A DNA stretch of 49,691 bases, taken from positions 1 to 49,691 of the forward strand of contig DATMPC010000106.1 in assembly GCA_035567895.1 (NCBI GenBank), given 5' to 3'. Origin of the DNA: Terriglobales bacterium (GTDB taxonomy: Bacteria > Acidobacteriota > Terriglobia > Terriglobales > Acidobacteriaceae). The notes under the pieces were generated by a model. That model searched no databases, was not told where the DNA came from, and worked only from the letters and a program-made list of their open reading frames with translations. Below, piece after piece: positions 32,237-41,640 of the stretch. Position 1 is the first letter of the stretch. Every line of letters begins with the position of its first letter. The position numbers and the translations under genes were made by a program.

Positions 32237-33697
32237 TTAGCGTTCGAGATGAAGATATTCTCTGGCTGCGCCTTCATCCGTGGCTTGTCCCTTGCCATTA
32301 GCTCTGGGCATCTCAATGCGAACCCGGGTGCCCTCTCCTTCACTACTGAAAATCGATAACTCACCACCCTGAGCTGAGCAGATCGACTTCACGATGGACA
32401 GTCCGAGGCCCGCGCCACCCGAGTGTCGCGATCTGGCCTTGTCTGCTCGATAAAACCGTTCACAAATGTGCGGCAACGCGCTGCTGGGGATCCCAATTCC
32501 GGTGTCGCGCACTTCCAGCACCGCCTTGGATCCCTGGTTCTCGACGAGGAGCTCCACCGAGCCGTTTGAGGGCGTGTACTTGATTGCGTTGTCAAGAAGA
32601 TTGACGACAACCTGCTTTAGCAGCGATGGATTGCCGACCACCATGACTCCGGAGGAAACCAGGTACTCCAGGCGAAGCGATTTTTCGTCGGCAAGCAGCC
32701 GCATCTGCTCTGCCGTGGAAGTTGCGAGCTCACCCAAATTCACAAGTGCAACTTCCTTAGTGGCCTCGCCTGCCTCGAGTCTGGAAATCTCGAGCAACTG
32801 GTTCACGATCTTGCTCAGGCGCGCAATTTCTTCGAGAGCGCTGCCAACAATCTCCAAGGCTGCCGGCGACAACTGCTCATATTGTGTGAGTGACTCAAGC
32901 TCTCCTCGAAGGATGGCGAGCGGCGTACGCAACTCGTGCGATACATCCGCAGAGAAGCGGCTAATGTGCTGGAAGGAATCTTCGAGCCGCGACATCATGC
33001 GATTCAGCGACGTGCTGAGCCGTTCGATTTCATCTCCAGTTCGAACCGCGGGCAGCCTTTCGCCAAAATTGCGCGAGGTTATGGTTTCAGCCGTGCGCGT
33101 GATCTCGTCCAGCGGACGCAAAGCGCGCTTCATAATGACAATGCCGCCGAGGATGGCGGCCGCGATAATGAGCGGCATCCCCAGAGCCAGCGTGAGGATC
33201 AGTCCGTGGAGGACTGAATGAATGTCGCGGGAAGACGCTCCAATCTCGATTAGAAAGGAATTGCCCTCTGGTGTCACAAAGGGAACAGCCTCAATCAGCA
33301 CCGGCCGGCTCCCGGCTCCGGATTCGACAAGGGAAAAAGGCCGAGAGCCCCAGTCCCGCAGGATCGGAATCTTTGAGGGGAGGAAATTCTGATTGATCGG
33401 AGCAGGAGATTGGTACAGCAAGCTCCCGTCGTGACGCGTGATGCGAATAAACCGTCCACTGATTTCAGGCGCCATTTCGTTCACTTCGTCGGTCACGAAC
33501 GACTCGCCTTTGCGATTCACGTCAACCAGTAACTTCTCGCCGATCGATTGCCCTTCACTGCGGAGCGAGCTTCGCAAGTTCGAATCGAGATAGCGCGCGA
33601 GACCGAGGTAGACCGCAGCGCCGAAGATCACAAGGCAGATCGCGAGCACGCCGGCATACAGCGCAGCCATTCGTAAGCGGAGGGAATTGAAGTTCAT
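32237..33697 (-). CDS. Two-component sensor histidine kinase
   Basis: 486 residues. First membrane segment at about 12-32, a periplasmic sensor domain of about 130 residues, second membrane segment near 165-188, HAMP linker to about 240, HisKA with the phosphorylated His254 in SADVSHELRTPLA, then the ATPase with the N box NLLDNAIKYTP, G1 DTGIGIP and G2 GGAGLGLSIVKSI. It phosphorylates the response regulator encoded just upstream, whose stop overlaps this ATG by 4 bp. The sensor domain has no recognisable ligand motif. It ends 92 bp before the receptor start, with the leader element between. Confidence 0.93.
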   Translation of the reverse strand: MNFNSLRLRMAALYAGVLAICLVIFGAAVYLGLARYLDSNLRSSLRSEGQSIGEKLLVDVNRKGESFVTDEVNEMAPEISGRFIRITRHDGSLLYQSPAPINQNFLPSKIPILRDWGSRPFSLVESGAGSRPVLIEAVPFVTPEGNSFLIEIGASSRDIHSVLHGLILTLALGMPLIIAAAILGGIVIMKRALRPLDEITRTAETITSRNFGERLPAVRTGDEIERLSTSLNRMMSRLEDSFQHISRFSADVSHELRTPLAILRGELESLTQYEQLSPAALEIVGSALEEIARLSKIVNQLLEISRLEAGEATKEVALVNLGELATSTAEQMRLLADEKSLRLEYLVSSGVMVVGNPSLLKQVVVNLLDNAIKYTPSNGSVELLVENQGSKAVLEVRDTGIGIPSSALPHICERFYRADKARSRHSGGAGLGLSIVKSICSAQGGELSIFSSEGEGTRVRIEMPRANGKGQATDEGAAREYLHLER

Positions 33698-34374
33698 GCT
33701 TCCGCTCCTTCGCGAATGGTGTACCCGACTCCGCGTACGGTGCGCAGGAGCTTCGAGTCGTGGCCAGTGTCCACCTTGTTACGCAGGTGCCGGATGTAGA
33801 CATCGACAATATTGGTAATTCCGTCGAAGCTCTGATCCCAGACATGCTCGATAATCATGTTGCGCGAGAGAACGCGTCCCGCGTTGCTCATGAGGTACTC
33901 AAGGAGCGCGTATTCTTTGGCGGTGAGATCGATACGCTGTCCGGCGCGCTTCACTTGCTGCGAGAGCCGGTCCAACTCGAGATCGCTGACTCGGATTGTG
34001 CTTGCGCGATTCACCGGACCTCGTCTCATCAGCGCTTTAATGCGAACCGACAGCTCGGCAAACGCAAACGGTTTCGTGAGGTAGTCATCCGCGCCGGTCT
34101 CCATATTCGCGACTTTGTCCTGGACGGTATCGCGAGCAGACAGAATCAGCACTGGCACGGAGGAGTTCTCCTTCCGGATTCGACGCAGCACTTCGCTTCC
34201 GTCCATGCCGGGCAACATGAGGTCGAGCAGGATAAGGTCGTACTGGTACGTCTGCGCGAGTTCCAGTCCGTTTCGACCATCCTTGGCAACATCGACTGCA
34301 TACCTTTCCGCTACTAAGCCTCGCTTGATGAAGCTTGCTAACTTCACTTCATCCTCAATCAACAGAATTCGCAT
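33694..34374 (-). CDS. OmpR/PhoB-family response regulator
   Basis: 226 residues. Receiver domain at 1-120 with the acidic pair Glu7/Asp8, phosphoacceptor Asp51 (LILLDLMLPGMDG) and the conserved Lys in LTKPFAFAEL. A winged-helix DNA-binding domain is at 130-223 (ELDRLSQQVKRAGQRIDLTAKEYALLEYL, in parts, then VDVYIRHLRNKVD and RTVRGVGYTIRE). It forms a pair with the histidine kinase (4-bp overlap) and is divergent from the beta-propeller/RND efflux operon. A 19-bp inverted repeat in the shared promoter region is a candidate binding site, so it may control both arms of the island and its own expression. Confidence 0.94.
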   Translation of the reverse strand: MRILLIEDEVKLASFIKRGLVAERYAVDVAKDGRNGLELAQTYQYDLILLDLMLPGMDGSEVLRRIRKENSSVPVLILSARDTVQDKVANMETGADDYLTKPFAFAELSVRIKALMRRGPVNRASTIRVSDLELDRLSQQVKRAGQRIDLTAKEYALLEYLMSNAGRVLSRNMIIEHVWDQSFDGITNIVDVYIRHLRNKVDTGHDSKLLRTVRGVGYTIREGAEA

Positions 34375-34420
34375 TTGCGGCTCCCTATTACGCGCGGCTG
34401 CAATGAACCGGGCATGAACT

Positions 34421-34515
34421 CATAATGAAAGTTCGTTCATACAGTCTTCATCTGCGCTCGCGAAGAACATTCTCTCGCGATTCCAGCGGTAGTTCCTGAA
34501 CGAATTTTCATTGTG
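34421..34515. promoter_or_regulatory. Inverted operator-like pair in the divergent promoter region
   Basis: CATAATGAAAGTTCGTTCA (34421-34439) and TGAACGAATTTTCATTGTG (34497-34515) are inverted copies with two mismatches, centres 76 bp apart. A further TTCAT lies 11 bp after the TTCAT at the end of the left arm, the spacing typical of OmpR-family sites. They lie between the response regulator and beta-propeller genes. The binding protein is inferred. Confidence 0.5.
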
Positions 34516-34574
34516 ACTTAAGGACGAGCTCATGCCTCCCTACTAGCCTTCAAGAGGCCATTTAGTGAGGAAAT

Positions 34575-35585
34575 ATGAAAAGAGCCTTATTCGCGTTGGT
34601 ATTTCTGTGGGCAGCGTGTGCGGCAGCAAGTGATAGTGTGCCGCTGAGGCTGGTAAACAGCGTCGATTTGCCCAGGTACTCCGGCGACTTCGATCATTTC
34701 GCCGCCGACATCAGTGGGAATCGTTTGTTCCTGGCGGCCGAAGATCACGGTACTCTCGAGGTCTTTGATCTGAAGAGCACAAAGTGGCTCAGGACGATTC
34801 GGGGATTCGAGGTGCCCCACAGCATCCTCTATCTTCCTGCCTCACAAAGGCTGTTTGTGACCGACGGCGGAGAGGGTATGTCGAAAGTCTTGAATGGCCA
34901 AGATCTGCAGATCCTTCAGAAGGTACCGCTGGTCCCGGGTGCGGATTCGCTGGCATACGATCCGGAAAAGCACCAGGCATACGTCGTTACTGGAGGCAAA
35001 GACGTAAAGATGAAGGAGTCAGTGCTCTCGGTGATCGACACTACCGACTTCAGCAAGAAGGCAGACCTCAAGTTTGACTCCGCGCATGTGGAGGGAATGG
35101 CTCTCGAGGCGCGGGGAAAACGCATGTTCGTGAACGTCACGGACCACAATGAGATTGATGTCGTGGATCGCGACAGCATGAAGATCGTCGGTCGCTGGCC
35201 GCTTCAGGACGTAGGCGAAAATTCCCCGATGATCCTTGACGAACCCAATCACCGCCTCTTTATTGTCTGCCGCAAGCCCGCCAAGCTGGTTGTCATCGAT
35301 TCCGAGACGGGAAAGCAGGTTGGTGCCTGGACCACGGCGGGACATTCTGATGGAATGGCCTACGATTCAGTTCACAAACGCATCTATGTACCTGGAGCTG
35401 AGGGGTATATCGCTGTGTACCAGCAGAGGGATGCTGACCACTACGAGCTAACCGCCAAGGTACCGACAGCGCCCGGAGCGAAAACATGCCTCTTAGTTCC
35501 GGAACTGAACCGGTTGTTTGTGGCTGTGTCTCCGGGCGAAGGGAAGTATGGCGCCCGCGTCCTTGCATTCGAGACTCTGCCATAA
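34575..35585 (+). CDS. YncE-like beta-propeller protein, secreted (copy 2)
   Basis: 336 residues. A signal peptide (LFALVFLWAACAAASD) precedes blade repeats such as FAADISGNRLFLAAEDHGT, LPASQRLFVTDGGEG and LDEPNHRLFIVCRKPAKLV. It is clearly paralogous to the copy at 43096: both have NHRL(F/L), a KP(A/P)-VVxD strand, and a final VYQQ-DxDHYE stretch. It leads the plus-strand operon, 31 bp ahead of the outer membrane channel gene, so it may be a periplasmic accessory of the efflux system. The ligand is unknown. Start ATG at 34575 has GTGAGGA upstream. Confidence 0.85.
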   Translation: MKRALFALVFLWAACAAASDSVPLRLVNSVDLPRYSGDFDHFAADISGNRLFLAAEDHGTLEVFDLKSTKWLRTIRGFEVPHSILYLPASQRLFVTDGGEGMSKVLNGQDLQILQKVPLVPGADSLAYDPEKHQAYVVTGGKDVKMKESVLSVIDTTDFSKKADLKFDSAHVEGMALEARGKRMFVNVTDHNEIDVVDRDSMKIVGRWPLQDVGENSPMILDEPNHRLFIVCRKPAKLVVIDSETGKQVGAWTTAGHSDGMAYDSVHKRIYVPGAEGYIAVYQQRDADHYELTAKVPTAPGAKTCLLVPELNRLFVAVSPGEGKYGARVLAFETLP

Positions 35586-35616
35586 TCTTTGGCTTGGAAT
35601 TGGAGGAAGACCAACT

Positions 35617-37014
35617 GTGAGGATGAATTCGATTTCGAGACGGTGGGCAAGCTCGTTGGTCGGCGCGGTCGTAGTCGTTTGCAGCGCCGCTGCGCAGCAA
35701 TCGAGCAACACGCCCGTTGTGGATGTGCAAACAGCGCAACCCCAGCCGACGCAGGCGCAACCGACCGCCTCCGACTCGCAGGCCCCAGTTGTTATCACGC
35801 TGCAGGATGCATTGCAGCGCGCCCGCAATCTGGACACGACGTATCGAATGGCTTTGACCGCCGCGGGAGTGGCGCGTGAAGACCACGTTCAGGCACGCGC
35901 TGCATTACTGCCGAGCGTCGCGGAGAACACGCAGTACCTTTACACCCAAGGCACCGGCACTGCGATACCGCGTTATATAGCCAATAACGCAGTCCACGAA
36001 TACATCAGCCAGGGCAACCTCCATGAGGTAATTAGCGGCTCCCAGTTCGCGGACTACAATCGAACGGCCGCTGCGGCGGCGGTAGCTCGCGCAAACGCCG
36101 AAGTTGCTGCACGAGGCTTAGTGGCGACTGTAGTGAAGACCTACTATGCCGAGGTTGTGAGCCGGCGTAAATATGCCAACGCGCAGCTTGCCGCCGATGA
36201 GGCGCGGCATTTTTTTGAACTGACCCAGAAGTTGGAACAAGGCGGTGAAGTGGCTCATTCCGACGTGATCAAAGCTCAGTTGACGGCGAACGATACCCAA
36301 AGAGCCCTGCAGGATGCGCAACTCGCGATGGACCGCAGTCACATCGAGCTTGCCGTGCTGGTGTTCCTTAACTTCAATCAGAACTTCTCGACGGTCGACG
36401 ATCTGCGGCTTCCACTGCCGCTTCCTCCAATGCAGGAAGTGGAGCAGCAGGCGAAGACCAACAACCCGCAACTGTATGCGGCGATGCAGGCGGTTCGTGC
36501 GGCGGGCTTCGAGGTGCTCGCGTCGAAGGCCGCCTACCTGCCCAACCTTACGCTCGATTACTGGTACGGCATCGACGCCAGTCGGTTCGCTACCTACACT
36601 CCCACACCCGACGGACGCATTCACAATCTTGGCTATTCCGCGAGCGCTACCCTCAACGTCCCGATTTGGAACTGGGGAGCCACGCATAGCAAGGTCAAAC
36701 AGAGCGAGTTGCGGCGCGACCAGGCGCAGGTTGAGCTATCGGCGGCTCAGCGCAAACTCATCGGCGATTTGAAGACGCTCTACGCGGAGGCGGAATCGGC
36801 AAGGATGCAACTGGATTTGCTCCAGCAATCGGCTGATTTGGCCGCGCAGAGTGTTCGCCTGACGAATCTGCGTTATCAGGGTGGAGAGGCCACAGCTCTT
36901 GAAGTGGTGGACGCGCAAAATTCGCTGGTTACAGCTCGTAACAATTATGATGACGGCGAAGCCCGATACCGGCTGGCCATCGCTAATCTGCAGACTCTGA
37001 CCGGGGTCTTCTAA
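35617..37014 (+). CDS. TolC-family outer membrane efflux channel
   Basis: 465 residues from the GTG at 35617, with GGAGGA nine bases upstream; the ATG at 35623 is also possible, and the longer frame from 35518 overlaps the previous gene. A signal peptide (SLVGAVVVVCSAAAQQ) is followed by two outer membrane efflux protein repeats: long helices rich in Ala, Gln and Arg (VARANAEVAARGLVATV; KQSELRRDQAQVELSAAQR) alternating with strands, and the typical closing RYRLAIANLQTLTGVF. It forms the channel of the tripartite pump with the adaptor and RND genes that follow, 4 bp and 2 bp apart, and may also serve the ABC exporter at 15.7 kb. Confidence 0.92.
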   Translation: MRMNSISRRWASSLVGAVVVVCSAAAQQSSNTPVVDVQTAQPQPTQAQPTASDSQAPVVITLQDALQRARNLDTTYRMALTAAGVAREDHVQARAALLPSVAENTQYLYTQGTGTAIPRYIANNAVHEYISQGNLHEVISGSQFADYNRTAAAAAVARANAEVAARGLVATVVKTYYAEVVSRRKYANAQLAADEARHFFELTQKLEQGGEVAHSDVIKAQLTANDTQRALQDAQLAMDRSHIELAVLVFLNFNQNFSTVDDLRLPLPLPPMQEVEQQAKTNNPQLYAAMQAVRAAGFEVLASKAAYLPNLTLDYWYGIDASRFATYTPTPDGRIHNLGYSASATLNVPIWNWGATHSKVKQSELRRDQAQVELSAAQRKLIGDLKTLYAEAESARMQLDLLQQSADLAAQSVRLTNLRYQGGEATALEVVDAQNSLVTARNNYDDGEARYRLAIANLQTLTGVF

Positions 37015-37018
37015 TTCA

Positions 37019-38317
37019 ATGGCAACTCGACGGCTTGTGCATTCAATTCGAGGGTTGGTTGTCTTAAGTCTGCTGCCGCTCGCCGCCTGCTCAAAGCAGC
37101 AGGCTGAGCCGCCGCCGATCGTGTTGGTGCAGGCTGCGCCGGTGAAGCAGGGAAGCATTTCGCAAACCGTGACGGCCGATGCGGTCTTATACCCGATCAA
37201 TCAGGCGACCATTACTCCCAAGATCGTCGCCCCGGTGCTGAAGACCTATGTAACCCGTGGATCGAAGGTTCGTCAGGGCCAGTTGCTGGTGACGCTCGAG
37301 AACAAAGATCTGACGGCGGCAGAAGAGGAGAATCGGGGGAACTTCGAGACGGTGCAGGCACAAACCGCAATCGCGACGAAAAACTCTGTACCTGAGGAGT
37401 TGCAGAAGGCCGAGTCAGACACGCGAGCCGCAAAAGAAAACCTCGACGCCCAGCAAAAGCTCTTTGATAGCCGTCAAAATCTGTTCAATCAAGGCGCAAT
37501 TCCACGCAAGGATCTCGATGCGGCGGCAGTTTCTCGGGTGCAGGCTCGCGCTCAGTATGAACAGGCGCAGAAGCATCTCGACGGATTGAAAGCCGGCGGA
37601 AATCAACAGGCGCTCAAGTCTGCTGGCGGGCAACTCGTCGCCGCTGAGGGGAAATACAAGGGGGCGCAAGCTCAACTTCAATATTCCCAAATCCGCAGTC
37701 CCATCGATGGTGTGGTCACGGACGGACCACTGTATCCGGGAATGCTGCCAACGGCGGGCGCGCCTCTCATCACCGTGATGAACCTGTCGCAGATGATCGC
37801 GAAGGCTCATATTCCGCAGAACCAGGCGTCGTTGCTGAAGAAGGGCGATGATGCGACCGTCAAGATGGCGGGCCTTGAAGACGAAATCAAAGGCAAAGTC
37901 ATTCTGGTTAGTCCCGCCCTCGATCCTGGTAGCACAACCGTCGAAGTGTGGGTTCAGGCTGTCAATCCCAAGGGCGCTTTGAAAGCTGGGTCGTCGGCAT
38001 CACTGTCTATGGTCGCGCATACCGTTCCCGATGCGCTCATTGTCCCGGCTGAAGCGTTGGTTACCGAGGAAGGCAAGAAGTCGGTGATGGTCATCGGCGG
38101 CGACGGTGTTGCCAACAAAAGGGAAGTCGAGATCGGGGTACAAACCGCTGACTCCGTGCAGATCGTGAGCGGAGTGAAGCCGGGAGAGCAAGTAGTGAGC
38201 ACGGGCGCGTACGGCTTGCCAGACAAGACCAAAGTAAGAGTTGAGGCGCCCGCCGCTCCTGGCAAGGAAGGCGGAGACGAGGGAAAAGATAAAGGCGAGG
38301 GCGGGAGCGAGCCGTAA
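37019..38317 (+). CDS. RND efflux periplasmic adaptor lipoprotein
   Basis: 432 residues. The N-terminus has a lipoprotein signal with lipobox LAAC (Cys near 24). Then come a lipoyl half (VLKTYVTRGSKVRQGQLLV), a long helical hairpin (about 95-210), the second lipoyl half (YSQIRSPIDGVVTDGPLYPG), a beta-barrel domain and a membrane-proximal domain. The C-terminus is a low-complexity Gly/Lys/Glu tail (EGGDEGKDKGEGG). It links the inner membrane RND pump to the TolC-like channel; the genes for both flank it closely. No metal-binding His/Met motif is evident, so a metal-type pump is not suggested. Confidence 0.93.
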   Translation: MATRRLVHSIRGLVVLSLLPLAACSKQQAEPPPIVLVQAAPVKQGSISQTVTADAVLYPINQATITPKIVAPVLKTYVTRGSKVRQGQLLVTLENKDLTAAEEENRGNFETVQAQTAIATKNSVPEELQKAESDTRAAKENLDAQQKLFDSRQNLFNQGAIPRKDLDAAAVSRVQARAQYEQAQKHLDGLKAGGNQQALKSAGGQLVAAEGKYKGAQAQLQYSQIRSPIDGVVTDGPLYPGMLPTAGAPLITVMNLSQMIAKAHIPQNQASLLKKGDDATVKMAGLEDEIKGKVILVSPALDPGSTTVEVWVQAVNPKGALKAGSSASLSMVAHTVPDALIVPAEALVTEEGKKSVMVIGGDGVANKREVEIGVQTADSVQIVSGVKPGEQVVSTGAYGLPDKTKVRVEAPAAPGKEGGDEGKDKGEGGSEP

Positions 38318-38319
38318 GG

Positions 38320-41300
38320 ATGGCGACGAAGATCACGCCAATCGACGAAGTGCAGCGCGCTCCTGCTCCGTTGCTTGACTATTGGTTCTCGCGTTTTTCG
38401 AAGCCGCTTATCTTTCTAATCATCGCGTTGGCGATCATGGGAGCGTATCTCGCGTTCACCATCCCCGTCGCCGTTTTCCCGGAAGTGAACTTTCCCCGCA
38501 TCATTATCGGCATCGACAACGGCGTGATGCCCATCGATCAGATGATGGTCACGATCACACGCCCCGTCGAGGATGCGGTGAACAGCGTTCCCGGATTGCA
38601 GCGGGTAGACTCCATAACCAGTCGTGGCTCTGCCGAAATCGATCTGTTCTTCAACTGGAACGTTGACATGGTGCAGACGTTACAGTTGGTGAACTCTGCG
38701 GTGGCGCAGGTGCAAACCTCGCTGCCGAATACGGCGAAGTTCGATACTCACCGTCTCACCTTCGCCAGTTTTCCCATTCTGGGCTACAGCCTGACCTCCG
38801 ATACCGTTCCGCAAACACAGCTCTGGGAGTTAGCGACTTACGAGCTTAAGCCGCAGATTAATCGGCTTGATGGTGTGGCAACGGTTGTTGTCCAGGGGGG
38901 ACAGGAGCCGGAATACTTAATCACACCTGATCCTTCCAAGCTCTTGAGCGCCTCAGTTACGGTGCCGGACATTACGAACGCTGTCGCGAAGACCAACCTT
39001 GTCGATTCGCCCGGCCTGATCGAGGACAATCACCAGCTCGTGTTGGGGCTGATCAACGGCCAGGTTCGTAGCCCCGAGGAGCTCGGCCAAATCGTTGTGA
39101 AGACCAACCCGGCCGGGATTCCGATTCACATTGGCGATGTCGCTAAAGTCACCCACGGCACAAAGCCCAAGTACACGGTGGTGACGGCGAACGGCAAGCC
39201 AGCGGTGCTCCTCTCCATCAACCGTCAGCCCGACAGCAATACCGTGGTAGTAGCGGACGAAGTAAACGCCAAGGTGGCGGAGCTCAAGAAGACGTTGCCG
39301 CCGGGCATCAAGCTCACTCCCTACTACGATCAATCAGGACTGGTGCGGGATTCCATCAGCAGCGTGCGCGACGCGATCCTGATCGGCCTCGTGCTGGCGT
39401 CGATTGTCATCATCATTTTTCTGCGAGACTGGGGCAGCTCAGCCGTCGCCGGGATGGTAATTCCGATCACGATCGTAATTACCTTCATCGTCCTGAAGGC
39501 CATTGGAGAGAGCTTCAACCTGATGACCCTCGGTGGTCTTGCTGCCGCCGTCGGTTTGGTCATCGACGATGCCATTGTTGTCATCGAGAACATCGTCCTG
39601 CATCGCGACCTCGGCCAGGGAAGAGCTCAGGCAATCTACAGCGCGTTAAAAGAAGTTACGGCACCGCTGATTGGATCGACTGTTACTCCGATCGTCGTGT
39701 TTCTTCCGCTGATCGCCATCCACGGCGTATACGGCACATTCTTCCGAGCTCTGGCAGTCACGATGGGAGTGTCGCTCTTCACTTCGCTGGCGCTGGCGCT
39801 CACATGGACGCCGAACCTGAGCCAATACTTTGTAAAACGGAAATCTGAGCACAAAACCGACGAAGCGGCGGCTGCGGAGTGGACCGATCGTGAGCGCCTC
39901 GAACACATGATTGAGGCCGAAGAGGCCTCATATGGCAAACGCTTTCATGCCGTGGTTAATTTCTACGAGCGTTGGTTACGCCGCGCGCTGGAGCGTCCCT
40001 TGTTGCTCGCTGGCCTAAGCGTAGTCCTGATCGTTGTTGCGTACTTCTGCTTTAGAACTCTTGGATCGGACCTGCTGCCGGCGATGGACGAAGGCGGTTT
40101 TATCGTCGACTACATCATGCCGCCGGGAAGCTCGCTCGCCGAGACTAATCGCGTCGTGAACCACGTGGAGCAGATCATCCGCGCCGACAAGGATGTGCAA
40201 AGCACCTCGCGGCGTACCGGCTTGCAACTTGGATTGGCGGCGGTGACGGAAGCGAATACCGGCGACATCTCGGTGAAGCTGAAGGCGAAGCACGAACGCT
40301 CTTCTGACGAGGTGATTGCGGATCTTCGCGTCAAGATTAAACAGGAGGAGCCGCAACTGGATACGGAGTTCCCGCAGCTCCTGCAGGACATGATCGGAGA
40401 TCTCACCAGCGCGCCGGAGCCGGTGGTGATCAAGTTATTTAACAACGACGCCGCTCTGTTGGCGAAGACCGGGCCGCAGGTTGCCGATGCAATCTCCAAA
40501 ATCAAAGGCGTCGTCGACGTTAAGGACGGTGTTGAGAACACGACCAGCGGCCCGGCACTGAATTACCAGATCAATCCTGCGGTCACGGCCCGCGCCGGCT
40601 TTACGCCGGACGAAGTCGCTGTCGATGCTGCTGCCATTCTCGAAGGCGAGCCCGCCACGACCCCCGTGGTTGTGAACAATCGCGCCTACACTGTGCGGGT
40701 CCGGTTCCCGGACGCTAATCGAACGAATATCGAAGCGATGAAGAATACGCTGCTCGCAAGCTCCGCCGGTCGCACCGCAACGCTCGGTTCATTGGCAACG
40801 GTCACGCAAATTCCCGGGCAGACGGAAATTCGCCGTGAGAACTTGCAACGCGATTTGGAAGTTACCGCTCGATTTGAGGGAATCGATCTGGGAACCGGTA
40901 TTAGTAAAGTGCAAGCCGAAATCGCCAAGCTGCACCTTCCATCGTCGATTCGCATAGAGTACGGCGGGCTCTACGCTGAGCAGCAGCAGACCTTCCACGA
41001 CTTCGTCTTTGTTTTCGCGATGGCATTCGCCTTCGTTTTTGCTGTTTTGCTGTTCGAGTTTCGCAGCTTCTCCGCTCCAACCGCCATCCTCGCTTCCGCG
41101 CTGCTCTCAACCGCCGGAGTCTTCCTTGCGCTGTTGATCACCGGCACGACATTTAGCGTTTCCGCGTTCATGGGACTGATCATGGTGATCGGTATCGTAG
41201 CCAAGAACGGAATCCTGCTGCTCGATGCCGAGCACGAATTTCGCCGCGCCGGGTTTGCCCCCGAAGATGCCATGATGCGCGCAGGCCGGCGACGCTTGCG

Positions 41301-41487
41301 TCCAATCGCAATGACTGCTATCGCTGCTATTGCGGGCATGCTGCCCCTCGCCTTCGCTCTCGGCGCCGGATCAGAAATGCTTCAGCCGCTCGCTATCGCT
41401 GTAATCGGCGGCATCCTTATCTCAATGGTGCTCTCACTCCTGGTTACGCCCGCCGTATATTTCTATCTGAATCGTCGCAGCGGTTAA
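38320..41487 (+). CDS. RND-family efflux pump inner membrane subunit (HAE1-like)
   Basis: 1055 residues, the normal length, two bases after the adaptor stop. Twelve membrane segments in two repeats, two large periplasmic loops, and the TM4 proton-relay motif AAVGLVIDDAIVVIENIVLH with the double Asp that marks drug/hydrophobe-type (HAE) pumps. The C-terminal half has MGLIMVIGIVAKNGILLLD, TM10 region GRRRLRPIAMTAIAAIAGMLP, and a terminal TPAVYFYLNR. It exports compounds from the periplasm with proton energy. The substrate cannot be called; the neighbourhood suggests an organic acid, aromatic compound or antimicrobial. Confidence 0.95.
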   Translation: MATKITPIDEVQRAPAPLLDYWFSRFSKPLIFLIIALAIMGAYLAFTIPVAVFPEVNFPRIIIGIDNGVMPIDQMMVTITRPVEDAVNSVPGLQRVDSITSRGSAEIDLFFNWNVDMVQTLQLVNSAVAQVQTSLPNTAKFDTHRLTFASFPILGYSLTSDTVPQTQLWELATYELKPQINRLDGVATVVVQGGQEPEYLITPDPSKLLSASVTVPDITNAVAKTNLVDSPGLIEDNHQLVLGLINGQVRSPEELGQIVVKTNPAGIPIHIGDVAKVTHGTKPKYTVVTANGKPAVLLSINRQPDSNTVVVADEVNAKVAELKKTLPPGIKLTPYYDQSGLVRDSISSVRDAILIGLVLASIVIIIFLRDWGSSAVAGMVIPITIVITFIVLKAIGESFNLMTLGGLAAAVGLVIDDAIVVIENIVLHRDLGQGRAQAIYSALKEVTAPLIGSTVTPIVVFLPLIAIHGVYGTFFRALAVTMGVSLFTSLALALTWTPNLSQYFVKRKSEHKTDEAAAAEWTDRERLEHMIEAEEASYGKRFHAVVNFYERWLRRALERPLLLAGLSVVLIVVAYFCFRTLGSDLLPAMDEGGFIVDYIMPPGSSLAETNRVVNHVEQIIRADKDVQSTSRRTGLQLGLAAVTEANTGDISVKLKAKHERSSDEVIADLRVKIKQEEPQLDTEFPQLLQDMIGDLTSAPEPVVIKLFNNDAALLAKTGPQVADAISKIKGVVDVKDGVENTTSGPALNYQINPAVTARAGFTPDEVAVDAAAILEGEPATTPVVVNNRAYTVRVRFPDANRTNIEAMKNTLLASSAGRTATLGSLATVTQIPGQTEIRRENLQRDLEVTARFEGIDLGTGISKVQAEIAKLHLPSSIRIEYGGLYAEQQQTFHDFVFVFAMAFAFVFAVLLFEFRSFSAPTAILASALLSTAGVFLALLITGTTFSVSAFMGLIMVIGIVAKNGILLLDAEHEFRRAGFAPEDAMMRAGRRRLRPIAMTAIAAIAGMLPLAFALGAGSEMLQPLAIAVIGGILISMVLSLLVTPAVYFYLNRRSG

Positions 41488-41531
41488 CGCATATTAATTT
41501 CACATTTAGCTTAGATACTTTTAGTCCAAGC

Positions 41532-41537
41532 TATACT
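41532..41537 (+). promoter_or_regulatory. Candidate -10 element before the second AtoE gene
   Basis: TATACT lies in the 153-bp gap after the RND gene; the region around 41509-41514 would be the -35, but it matches poorly. If used, transcription would start near 41543, upstream of the hairpin at 41558. Confidence 0.35.
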
Positions 41538-41557
41538 CGCCCGACATGGCGCGTTAG

Positions 41558-41612
41558 GCAAGGACTCGGGTCTGAGCAACCACTCATGGAGTGCTGAGTC
41601 CTTGCTTTCTTT
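41558..41612 (+). terminator. Terminator or attenuator hairpin before the second AtoE gene
   Basis: GCAAGGACTC (41558-41567) pairs perfectly with GAGTCCTTGC (41596-41605), and TTTCTTT follows. The 28-nt loop holds a second small hairpin, CACTC/GAGTG. It ends 29 bp before the AtoE-like start. It may close the RND operon or act as an attenuator for the promoter above it. Confidence 0.65.
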
Positions 41613-41640
41613 AAACGCCTGAAGATGGGATGAACACCAA

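Noticed and set aside
32466-33221. 251-residue plus-strand open frame
   Set aside because: Ser/Arg-rich antisense shadow of the histidine kinase gene, which carries all expected motifs.
41545-41557. Three-codon leader ORF (ATG GCG CGT TAG) before the AtoE hairpin
   Set aside because: No ribosome binding site precedes it and no regulatory codon run is present; chance is the simplest explanation.
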